64,000 nucleotides of DNA, from positions 46,640,193-46,704,192 of the forward strand of contig JAVMKO010000005.1 of assembly GCA_032164245.1 (NCBI GenBank). Reading direction: 5' to 3'. Both the position numbers and the translations under genes were made by a program. Every line of letters starts with the position of its first letter. The stretch's first letter is position 1. The stretch comes from Sternotherus odoratus (Eukaryota; Chordata; Testudines; Kinosternidae). This document shows positions 34,101-46,100 of the stretch, piece by piece. The notes under the pieces were generated by a model. That model worked only from the letters and a program-made list of their open reading frames with translations, searched no databases and had not been told where the DNA came from.

Positions 34101-37100
34101 CTAAGTATGCTGGGTACCAGGACTTGTGAAAACATGAAACTGCTCCCCTGGCCACCAGTACATTTGTTCTTCTTTACAGGCAGCGCTATATGGCTCTTTC
34201 TTAACAGGGTGACTGGCCTAGTGAAGACAGGGAAGCAGTAGTTGTGATATATCTTCATTTTAGTAAAGCTTTTGACAGTCCCACATAACTGTCAGTGCAG
34301 ACTAGATGAAATTACTATAAGGGGGGTGAAATACTGATTGAAAGACTATATTCAGAGAATAGTTAGCAATGGTTCATTATTAAACTGGGAGGGCATAACT
34401 AGTGACGTCCCACAGGGATCAGTCCTGGCTCTGATACTATTCAATATTTTTATTAATGACTTGGATAATGTAGTGGAGAGTCTGCTTATAAAACTTGCAG
34501 ATGGCACCAAGCTGGGAGGGGTTGCAGCACCTTGGAGGACAGGATTAGAATTCAAAACAATCTTGAAAAATTATAGAATTGGTTTAAATAAATAAGATGA
34601 AAATCAATAACGACAAGTGCAAAGTATTTCACTTAGGAAGGAAAAATCAAATACACAGCTATGAAACTAAAACTGGCTACGTGCTTATACTGCTGAAACG
34701 GATTTCGGGATTATAATGGATCACAAATTGAATATCAGTCAATAATGTGAAACAGTTGCAAAAAAAAGGCTAATATCATTTTGGGGTCTATTAACAGGAG
34801 TGTTGTATGTAAGACAGGAGGTAATTGTCCCGCTCTATTCAGCACTGGTGAGGCCTCAGGTGGAGTGCTGTGTCCAATTTTGAGTGCCACATTTTAGGAA
34901 AGATGTGGACAAATTGGAGAGAGTTCAGAGGAGAGCAACAAAAATGATCAAAGGTTTAGGAAACCCGACGTCTGAGAAAAGGTTTAAAATCTGAGCAGGC
35001 TTAGTTTTGAGAAAAGAAGACTGAAGGGGGAACTGATAACAGTCTTCAAATATGATAAGGGTGGCTATAAAGGGGACAGAGATCAAATTGTTCACCATAC
35101 GCACTGAATGAAGGACAAGAAGCAATAGGCTTAATCTGCAGCAAGGGAGATTTAGGTTAGACATTAGGAAAAGCTTTCTAATAATGATAGTTCTAGGGTG
35201 ACCAGATGTCCCGATTTTATAGGGACAGTTCTGATTTTGGGTCTTTTTCTTATATAGGCTCTTATTACCCCCGTCCCAATTTTTCACACACACTGTCTGG
35301 TCACCTTCAATAGTTAAATACTGGAATAGGCTTCCAAGGAAGGTTGTGGAATCCCCATCACTGGTGGTGTTTAAGAACAGGCTGGACAGACACCAGTCAG
35401 GGATGGTCTAGGTTTACTTGGTCCTCCCTCAGTACAGGGGGCTGGATTTGATGACTTCTTGAGGTCTGTGACGGGATGGCCACCCCACACAAGGCAGGAA
35501 GGGGTAAATGAGGCTAATTAACCTTAGACTCCACCTGAAGAAAACCTAGGACGTGCTAGGGCCTAGCTGCTGCTGCTGAAATCCGGCTGGGGGCAGGAGT
35601 TGGACAGGTTCTATAAAGAACCTGCATTCTTCTAAAAGACAACACTGGTTTTGCTATATGGGTCCTCTGCCCTCCCTAGCAAGGACTAGCAAACAGTCTC
35701 AGATCACCTAAAAGCAGATTCTGTTCCACCTAATATTGGCTTGATTCTGCAAAGCGCTGAGCACATTTAATGCCTATTGACTTCTTTTTGGGAAGAGGGC
35801 ACATCAGGGCCGGCTCTACGTTTTCGGCCGCCCCAAGCAGGGGGGCAGCATTCCGGGCACTGACAGGTCAGCCTGCTGAACCCGCGGCTTTGGAGGCACA
35901 CCTGCGGCAGGTCCGGCGGTCCTGTGGCTTTGGGAGACCTGCCTCAGTCGTGCTGCTGAATCCGCAGTTCCAGCTGGTGTGCCGCCGCAGGTGTGCCGCC
36001 GTATCCGCAGCAGGGACCCCCCCGTATCCGCGGCAGGGGCCCCCCCGTCAGTGGCCGAAATGCCACCCCCCCGCTGCGCTGGTGCCTGGAGCCTGGGGCA
36101 CATGGCCCATTGTGGGATGGGATCCCCAGTAGGGGAAGGGTGTGGTGCCAGACACGGCAGTGCCCCATCTTCCTTTAATGAAATTTCAGCAAATACCTAT
36201 GTGGAATAAAAATGTAAGTGACAAATATGGCAGTACCATGTACATGACATGTTTTACATATTGAATGTATGTGGGATCATATCTTGACATATGAGCTAAA
36301 AGAAAGTGTCTCCTTTGGAATATTAGTCTGCACACAGACACAGGTATCACATATACACCGTGATACTGCCCATGTACATGTATCACATGTGTTCTTTGAC
36401 TTGGATTTGGGGGTAGGCTATAGGCACATGAAGCAATAATGGAGAAAGTCATATGAAGATGAACCAAAGATGCATTCATCATCCTATACTGCCTGTGTAA
36501 ATTCCTCTGGTGCAGCCAACTGGCAATGTGAATCCTATGACTCTTTAAAGAGTTAAGGATTCTTCATGTCTCTTATACTTAGTGCATTTAGCAAAGAGAA
36601 GCTTTCCAGGCTGTAACAGGCTTCCAAAGCCAGCTGTTCGCTCAGCTAAAAATAGATGAGAAGATGTGAAAACCCCACAAGGCTCAGTGTGGCATTATCA
36701 ACCCTCCACGCCATGACTCAGTGACATCGTCCAGAGCTTTACAGCGGGTCATCCAAGCTGCAGTCCAGGCATCCAGCCATCAGCAAGCTAAACGAATAGA
36801 GCTCGTGCCACTGGCAGCCTTTGGGAACATCTCTCCTGTCCGTCCTCCTCCCCCCCCCTCCCCCCCCCCAAATGGGCTTCCCATTTTAGGAACAGGGAGG
36901 ATTAGAGTCCCCTGAATGTCAGAAAACACTGGGGATGGAGAAAACTGTGATCATGGAGGTCTCATCTCTTCTACCTGGGGCTGTACACACAGGATGGTGA
37001 GGCTGTACTGCTACCACCTAGAGGCCATTTGGGGTGCATCTACACTGCAGCTTGAGCATGCCTCCCAGCCCAGGTAGACGGAGTTTGCTAGTAGTAACAT

Positions 37101-40100
37101 AGGGCCATTGCAACAATGGGGCCATTGCAGCATTGGCCACCTGCCTTACTCCAAGCCTGCTCTGCCCCCTGGGTCTGCACTTGAGTGGCCAGCACGTGCA
37201 GGGCCGGCGACAGGAATTTTGGGGCCCTGTACGCAGATCGTGTGTCCCCACGGGCCCCAACCCCTGCATGCGCTCTGGCCGCGTGGCCCCCACATGCGCT
37301 CTGGCCGCGTGGCCCGGCCGGGAGAAGCAAAGGGGGGCGGGGGGAGGCTGCTGGGTGCCGAGGGAGGGGGCTGACGAGCGCTGCAGCGGCTGCCCGGAGC
37401 CGCGCCTTGCTCACAGGCCCGGCGACAAGGGGGTACAGCTGCGTACCAAGCCCGCCCTGGATTTAAGGGGGGCCCCCCTTAAGTCCGGGGCCCGGTACAG
37501 CTGTACCTGTTGTACCCCCCTGTCGCCGGCCCTGAGCACGTGCCACGTTGTCTGCACTGCTACATTTAGCACGTCTGTCTGCCTGGGCTGGGAGGCTGCC
37601 ATGTAGTTATATGCTGGGAACCAGCATGAAAGGAGTGTCGTGACCCCAGTTCATGTGCACATCACAAAAAGCACAGCCAGGATCAGTATTAATCCCCCCC
37701 CCTTGTTGGCAGTTAAGAACAAATGGGTGACACTAACTGCCCTAGGAGGTGCAGGGAAGTTTGCTCTGCGTCTGCCTGCTTGGCACTGTACTGTGGGATG
37801 GAGGCCTTCAGTCTCCAGAGCTGTCCATCCAGCAGCTCTGAATTCCTTACAAAATAGTCTAACCACAGAGCAACTGCTGCTTGTGCTTGGACTCTAGAGG
37901 GTGCCCCTTAAACCCTAGAGGCCTCAGGATTCATAAACAACCGGAACTTGCATGTCTGTGGAACCTTCTCCCAGCCAAGAGTCTAATCCTGCAAGCTACT
38001 GAGCGCCTGCCTGGGACCCATTTCTAATCCTCCAGCACTGCTATATGTGCCTCAGGAGAAATGGCTGGTGAAAACTGATCCACCCATCTGAGCATCTCAA
38101 GGCCCTGATGTCACAGAGGGAGTGCCTGGCAAGGGACACTGTGAGCTCTGTGATGGCGCCTTGCTGTGCCCTAAAAGGAATGATTGAGAGTACAAAATGT
38201 GTTTCTATTTCCACCTCCCTGCTGAAGAGGTTCCCAAATACTTGATGTCTGTGTTGTTAATAACACTTCTGAAGTTACTGGAGCTGCCAGCTATATGTTC
38301 CTTTATTCTGGGCACTGGGGATTTAAAGTTCAAACCGACAGGCACGGAACACCAAGAGGGAGTAAGTGAGCAGGCACACATTTTTTCTGAGACAGAGAGT
38401 GCAGGGAGGTGTCCTCAAATCCTCCACTGGAGCTGCACCGCTTACACCACCGCTGAGTTTTGCCCTGTGCTTGTGTGAGTAGAGAGGGAGGTGATAGTCC
38501 CAGAGAGTCAGGTATCTCATGCTAATTTATTAAAATAACAGAACTCTCCGTTGGGAAGCAGCATGGTCCTGTGAGTAGGGAATATGGACTCCAGCCTTGT
38601 CCTGAGCCCTGCAGGAGAGCCACAAAATCACAGGTGGCAACAGAAGACAAAATCAGCCAAGCAACCCACTGAGTATCACTGGTTTTTCCCACTAGTTTTG
38701 TTGTTATTGAGCTGTTCACATGGCATAGATTATGCACACCAGTGTACTACTGCAGGGCTGGAAAGGAGAGCGGATTTGTGCTGGTCGGGTAGCTTGTGGA
38801 AGCTGGCTGGTTACAAAAGCACTGAGGGCAGTGCTGTGAACAATGGTTTGTGTGGTGCACTGCTGGAGACACACATTATCTTGGACAGCAGGGCCAGAGA
38901 AGGACGGCTAAGGTTACCCACTCTGGCCCCTTCTGTTTTGCCAGACACCTTCCTACATCATTCCAACTGATAATCCCCAGCCCACACAGACATGCCCGGG
39001 CTAGCTATAACGGAGTTAATACACTGACGGAGTGTAGTCCCAGCTGCATGAGGGGCTAGTGTTGCAAGTACGCCCCGTCTGAGATAGACAGGTACAGATG
39101 GATAGCTCCTCCCACCATGGCTACATGCTATTTTTAGTGCATTAGCTTGATCAGAGCTCCTTGAGCTGGAAATAACACCTTCCAGCCAGGGCGGGACTTA
39201 CCATGAGGCGAACTGAAATGTCCACCTTAGGTTCCAGATTTTGGGGGGGGGGGGGAAGGGGAGGGTGCCACTAGGACACCGAGTGTAGAAAATTGTGTAT
39301 GCTGCTGGTGCATATGTATTCTCTCTGCTCTAGATGCACAGAAATGGTGGAGCAGCTGCAGGATGGAGGACAGAAGAGACAGAACAGGGAGGCAGGAGAA
39401 AAGGTGAGAGGGAATAACAGAAAGCAGCAGGAGCTGCAGGGAGAGTAAGGAGGAGGAGCCTCTTGTGTACCTCTCTGGCACCTCCAGGAGCCTGGACTCA
39501 TTAACACCAGCTTCTCAGGGAGCTTCCTGTTTCCTGCTGCTTCTCTTAACCCCCTTGAAGAGAACAGGCAGTCAACTGAAGTAGTAGGAGCCAGTTAGGC
39601 CCTTAAAATGCTGATCTCTTCCCTTACTCAGGCCCTGCTACAAGCCTGCTTATTTGTCCCTGTAGCAGGGAGCTGGCCAGGAGCTACTGAGCCAGCCCTG
39701 CTTCCCCTTTAAACTGGAGAAAAAAGCCTCTGCTGGCAGCTTCCCTAAGCTAGGGGAGCTGATTGCCTACAAGAGTGCAGCCCTGGGCTAATCAGGGCTG
39801 CATGTGTTACACCTGGCAGCCTCCACAGGGGATAAAACCTGGCAGGGAGGAAGCAGAGGGGAGAAGGAGGAGGAGAGACAGAGAGGGAAGGTGCAGGGAA
39901 GTAAGTAAAGCTAAGGAAGGTAGCTGAGGCTAATTGCCTGCTCGAGTTAACTGTTCCGGAGGCCAACCAAGCTGAGGGCTGGGCCTGAGCTAAACCTGTA
40001 TATAGAACTGTACATAGGTGGTGGGTTTTGCACTGTGTGAGATGAATAAAAGACACTGGTGAAGCCAAAAAGGAGTCTCCTGCCTGTGTTTTGAAGAGGG

Positions 40101-43100
40101 CGGTCAGAGGCTAGTCTACAGTCCCCTTCAACTGAGTGAGAGCCACTATAGCTGGTACAGAACTGCAGTCATGAATGACAGAAGAAAACGCCCCTCTGCG
40201 CAGCATTCAGAAAAAGAAAGAAAGCAAAGGAAGCTTTTCTATCTAAGCAGGAAGGAGCTCTCCTTAGATACAGACACATATGTTCACAGAGAGGATGTGA
40301 GTGATGAGGTGCCTGATCTTCCAGTTAGTCAGAGTGCAGCATCCACATCTCCATCTCAAATGGACGTAACCATGCACATTCCTGAAGAAAAGTATAGATC
40401 AGAGAAGAGTGTGGTGGAGGCACAAGAAATAGCTGCTGCTGAGTTTAGTTCCTTAAGTCTAGATAATCCAGGACTGTGGACCCACTTGAGCAGTAGCCTG
40501 AGGGACTTGTACTGCATGGGCCACAGCAAGTGAAAAACTTTGTGTTCCCCAAAGACAATGAAAATAGAAGTTTCCATCCAACACATTACTGGTGTGAAAT
40601 CCCCAATGGTGACAAAGTGGAGAGGCCATGGCTTATGTACTGTAACAGATCGCCTTCTCGCCCCACGTCACAAACAGGCAGGAGACTCTTCTGTGGCTCC
40701 TAACCATGCTCTTTATTCACAGTGCAAGCCCCACCACCAATATACAGCTTTATACAGTTCAGCTGGGCCCCAGCCCTCAATCTGGCTGGTCCCTGGAAGC
40801 AGTCAGCTCTGCCAGGCCTCTAGCCTCAGCTGTACTTCCCAGCTCTATACCTCTCTGTACCTTTCTCTGTCTCCTTCTATCTCTCTCTCTCTCACTCCTC
40901 CACACCACCGCCCTGGGCTTCCTTCCTGGCAGGCTTTTATCCCCCCTGAGGAGGCTGCCAGGTGCAACCCATAAGGCAGCCTCCTCAGGGGGGATAAAAC
41001 CCATAAGCCCTCTGCAGCCCAGGTAGCTGATTAGCCTTCTCTGCAAGGGGAGGTTTGCAGAGGGTTTTTCTCCCTCTTAAAGGGCCCAGCAGGGCTGGCT
41101 CAGGCACTCCTGGCCAGCACCCTGTCGCAGTACTCAAAAACCCAGAATGCTGCATACTGTTTTTGTTGCAAACTCTTCCAGTCTAATGTTCCAGCCACAT
41201 TGGGTTCTACAGGAACAAAGGACTGGAAAAATCTGGCTAGAAATCTGGCGTGCCATGAGAAGGCAGCAAATCACCAGAGAGCATTCCATAGGCAGAAAGA
41301 GCTTGAGATGAGACTAAGGTTAAAGGCCACTATAGATGATCAGCATCAAGAGAAGATTGTACCAGAGTTTCTTTACTGGCAAAATGTCCTGAAAAGGCTC
41401 ATTGCCATTGTGAGAATGCTTGGTACCCAAAACCTAGCGTTGTGTGACACTTCAGATCAGCTGTATGTGCCAAACAATGGAAACTTCCTTAAAATTATGG
41501 AGCTGATAGTGGAGTTTGATGCTGTACTCCAGGAGCATCTAAGAAGAGTCACCACCCAAGAAAGGTACACATACCACTACCTTGGAAAAACAATTCAAAA
41601 CGAGATCATACAGTTACTGGCAACAAAAGTCAAACAGAAGAGTGTGCCAGATCTGAAGTCAGCAAGATATTACTCTTTATTCTGGATCGCACACATATGG
41701 AACAAATGACTTTAATGGTATGTTTTGTAACTACAACAGAACCTAGTGAAAATGTTCCTGCAATGGTGACCATCAGAGAGCATTTTCTAAAATTTAACAC
41801 TGATGATACTACAGGAGCTGGAATGACAAATGTGCTTCTTAAAAAGCTGGAAGATATGGGAATTGCGATAGCTGACATGAGAGGTCTGGGCTATGATAAT
41901 GGTGCCAACATGAGAGGAAAGAACAGAGGAGTGCAGGCACGGATCTGAGAGTTAAACCCTCAAGATTTTTTTGTCCCATGCGGTTCTCGTTCATTGAACT
42001 TGGTGGTCAGTGATGCAGCATCAGCTTCTAGTGAGGCTGCTGAATTTTTTAATGTAATTCAAAGCATCTATGTATTTTTCTCTGAATCAACTCATCAATG
42101 GCAAATTTTGAAGCAACATCTGTGAACATCCTCTCTGACACTGAAACCACAGAGTGCCACATGATGGGAAAATCGAGCGGAGGTGATAAAGCCTAGCAAA
42201 CACCAAACTGGGAAGATAGATGATGCCATAGTTGCGCTTATGGAGGATAATGCTGTGACAGGAACTGTTCATAGGAGAACAGTGGCAGAGGGAAATTAAA
42301 TCACCAGAAACATACATAACTTCACATTTCTGTGTGGCTTAGTGTTGTGGCATGACATACTGTTTGAAAAAAAAAAATTTAAGCAAGAGACTCCAAGGTG
42401 TTGACCTTGATATATCTGGAGCTATGGAACAACTGGACAAAGCAAAGTCATACCTACAGTCTTACCAGTAAGATGGGGGATTTCAAAATGTTCTGAAGAG
42501 TGCACTGAAGCTCGCAGAGGAACTTCACAGTGATGCTATTTTCTCACCCATTCAAGAATACAAGAGTCACCAAAGAAGACAACATTGATTACGAGGCACG
42601 AGATAATCTCATAAGAGACCCCAACAACAATTCGAAGTTGAATTCTTTAACCGGGTGCTAGGTTGTGCAATACAGTCATTTGAAGGATGTTTCATGCAGC
42701 TCAAGGAACACAGCAGTATATTTGGGATGTTGTATGATATTCCAAAACTCCTCACTAAACCTAGAGAAGACCTAAATCAGCAATGCAGGGCACTAGAGAC
42801 AGTGTTGACACATGATAACATGCATGATATTGATGTGAGTGATTTAGGTGATGAACTGAAAGCCCTTTCAAGATACATTTCAGCAACATCAACTCCAAAG
42901 GCTGTTCTGGAATATATGTGCACAAATAAGATGACCACCCTCTTTCCAAATGCTTTTGTTGCTCTGCACATACTTCTAACACTTCCTGTAACAGTTACCA
43001 GTGGAGAACACAGCTTCTTCAAGCTGAAGTTAATAATAAAAACACATCTAAGCTCCACAATGACACAGGAGAGGCTGGTCGGCCTTGCAACCATCTCAAA

Positions 43101-46100
43101 AGAGCATGAGCTGGCCCAGACTGTGGACCTTCAGGAAGCAGTTCAAGTCTTTGCAACCAAAAAGGCACGGAAAGCACCACTTTGATTATTCCAACAGATA
43201 AGAATGCCAGGGTTTACTATGCAGACAAGAAAAGTTACATTTGCTGTTCAGGTGTTTGAAAGTTAAGTGTTACTTAAAATTGTTGAACAAGGCATTTTAA
43301 GTTGTACGTTCTCCTTGATTGGGGTAGGTAGCCAGTAAATGTACACAGTCTTTGTAGGCTGGCTCTGGCCTGGGTTTCTCAGCTCAGGTAGCCAGGAACT
43401 ATACAGTCTCTCACTCACCCTCTGGGTCAGGCGTCAGGGTCCCCGGCCCTCGGGGGCCCAGTCCATCTCCTGCCCCTCGGGGTAGGTGGCAGCCGGGACT
43501 CCTGGCCAGTCGTCGGCTGCCACGGGGAATGTGGTTGCCAGTCCCTCTGGCCCGTCGTCGGCTGCGGTGGGGTATGCGGCCGCCGGTACTCCGGGCCCGG
43601 CGTCTGCTGCCACGGGAGGCGCGGCCGCCGGGGCTTCCGGGTCGCTGTCCTCGGCCGCCAGGTATGCAGCTGCTGGAACCCCGGGCCAGTCACTTCCCGC
43701 CGTGGGGTCGGGGCCGCCACTCGGGTCGGCGTCCAGGTGGGGAGGCAACCACTCGGGCCGCCTCTTCCCACCCTGCCCCTGTCCGACCCCATCTTGGCGG
43801 CCGACCCCGCCTCTTGTACTTCCGGGTCTCCGGCTGTACTTCCGGGTCAGGGGCCGTGGCCGTTTGGCTACGCTGTCCATGGCGGGTCTCCGGCTTGTTG
43901 GCCCTCCCCCTCGGAGGGGGCCCACCCGGGTCCCCTACACTGATGTTTAACATCTACCCTTATCTCTATTTATCTCCATCCACCTTCCTCTAAATACATT
44001 GACAGACCAAAGGAGCCACTAAGTTGTACCTTTGATTGTAGTGATGTAGCCCCTTGCATTTCTGGAACCCTCATCCTATCCTCTCCTTCTGCCTCTCCTC
44101 CCTCATGTCATGTCTGGCAGTTTCAATGGTTAGCCCTGTTGTGAGAGGCTACCGGTGTGGTGCTTCTGCTTTCTCCTGTTGATATCACTCGGCTGCGTGT
44201 GTGTGTTCCCTCTGTGTGCTGCCCCAGCTCTGCGCAGATAGCTGATACAGCAAACCCGACGAGAACCCCCAATAACCACAGAGTCTAGTAAGGTACAAAG
44301 GCACCTCGGCCAGGTATATTGCGACCCTGACACACTTTCAGTTCCCCGTAGAGTACTTAGTCTACCGGGCATACTGCTAGAGAGTGCCGCTCGGCAATGG
44401 CCTCAGCTCAGTGGCGGGACATGCCACTACCCCCTCGAGCCAGACCCAGACGCCCCTTCAGGGACTCATTCTTATACAGGTACAGCACAAGTTACACATC
44501 ACTCCTGACATATTGAGGTGCAACCCCTCTACGTAGTAAGGTGCCATCTTTCACCTTGTACATGTTGGTTCGAACAAAACAACTCTATCCATCATTTTAC
44601 CCTTTTGCCCCTGTCATTGGGATGGGTCGGTGTTCTCCGTTATCTTGTGGAATGTTCTGGGATAGGAACATTCCTGGTACCATGTTTATACGGTAACTAT
44701 GCTAACTGAATATGTATTTTTGCAATCTCAGCCCTTTCCTTGCCAAATTACAACAGCAGGGCCTGCTTCTTTGCTCACAGCTTACCTTTGCTTTATAGCA
44801 AAGGCTTGACCATTACTTTGGTTCAGGTTCCATACTGGGCCTTCGTTAGGCCTTTACTTAGTACATTGCCTTCACTTACTACCAGCCCGTTGGGGACATG
44901 TATTCCTCTGTCTTGTGTGCAGCGCCTAGCACAGCTTGGGGGCTGTAGAATTTCCTTTCCTGACAGTGACTCCTATTTGCTCTCTCTGGAGACACAGCAG
45001 AAGCCAGACTGCCTCAGTCCCTGCTCCCTGCGTTGTGCTTCACAACTGGGCCCTCCCCCTGATCTGAAAAGACCACCCTGGGCTTACCTCTCAGAGATGT
45101 CTTGTCATTGCCCATTCAGTCCAAAAGACTGCTTTTAAATACATGCTGCCAGACAGGAAAAGTTGCATTAGCTCTACCTTGCTGGCTTGGCTGAGAACTT
45201 ACCAAACTCATTTTATTTGCTACCATATACAACCATCTATCAGTTTGGGGCTTCTCCACTTCCATAATTGTTTTATTCTAGGATCTAGGGAACACTAACA
45301 TGAAGTGTAATAGGAGAGCAGTTTAAAGTAGCAATAGAAATGCTTTACTCCTCTGCTAAAGCAAACCTCAAGCTTCCTCCTTTACTTCCCCCTGCTAGAG
45401 GTTCTCTTTCCATGTCCTTCCATGCAATGGAGATGAAGGAAGGAAGGGATGGGAGGGAACAGGGAATCTTAGGGTCAGCAACAGGTTTTGAATTTGGTGC
45501 AGGTGACAGGTACTGTATTGACAGCCCTGGAGATAAGAATCAGTCCACAGCACAGAGATGGCATTAGCAGCTGCCCTTATATTGCCCTCCTGCGCCAGAG
45601 AAACCAGCTCTGGGAGAAAGATAGTTCAGTCTGTGGCCCAGTCGGCCTCCGAACTCTTTACTCTGGCTACCAGCAGAGATGCTAATTAGGGCCAGCTGTG
45701 GTGATAGCTTTTGTGATGAGGACCTTCACTCCCTCCAAACTTGTCTCCTTCTTTTCAAGATGAAATTTCAGCCTGTCTCTGTGACAGCTCCTTGTTAACA
45801 CTCGGTCCAAGCTCAACGTGGCTAATCTCCCCTTTCCCCCCAAGCTCTCTCCACAACCTCCTTTCTCCAACACCGTAGACACCACCACCATCCTGCTAGA
45901 CACTCAGGCCCATAACCTTGGCATCAGCTTCTGCTGGGGCCCCTCTCTAGGTCCTCACCTCCAGGCCAGCTCTAAATCCTGCTGAGTCTTTCTGCATCAC
46001 ATATCCAAGATGTGACCTTTCCTTTCCATTCACAGAACTGAAACTCTCAGCCAGGGTCTCATCATCTCGTCTCAACGACAGCACCATCCTTCTCTCTGGC

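Larger units (their letters stand above)
39187..43339 (+). mobile_element. Decayed autonomous hAT element with ZMYM-like transposase, interrupted by two LTRs
   Basis: The left end is CAGGGCGGGACTTACC. Transposase coding pieces run 40171-40530, 41134-41700, 41697-41950 and 42655-43185. In order they show a basic start (MNDRRKRP), a TTF-type zinc finger region (FCCKLF near 41160), the hAT core, and a C-terminal dimerisation segment with [15 protein letters not shown] near 42980. Such transposases are widespread in turtles and related to ZMYM1/ZMYM6-type domesticated genes. Stops and frameshifts make it inactive. LTRs at 39661-40120 and 40641-41129 split it with clean target duplications. The right end is not identified because the 3' region is also disrupted. 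Confidence 0.85.
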
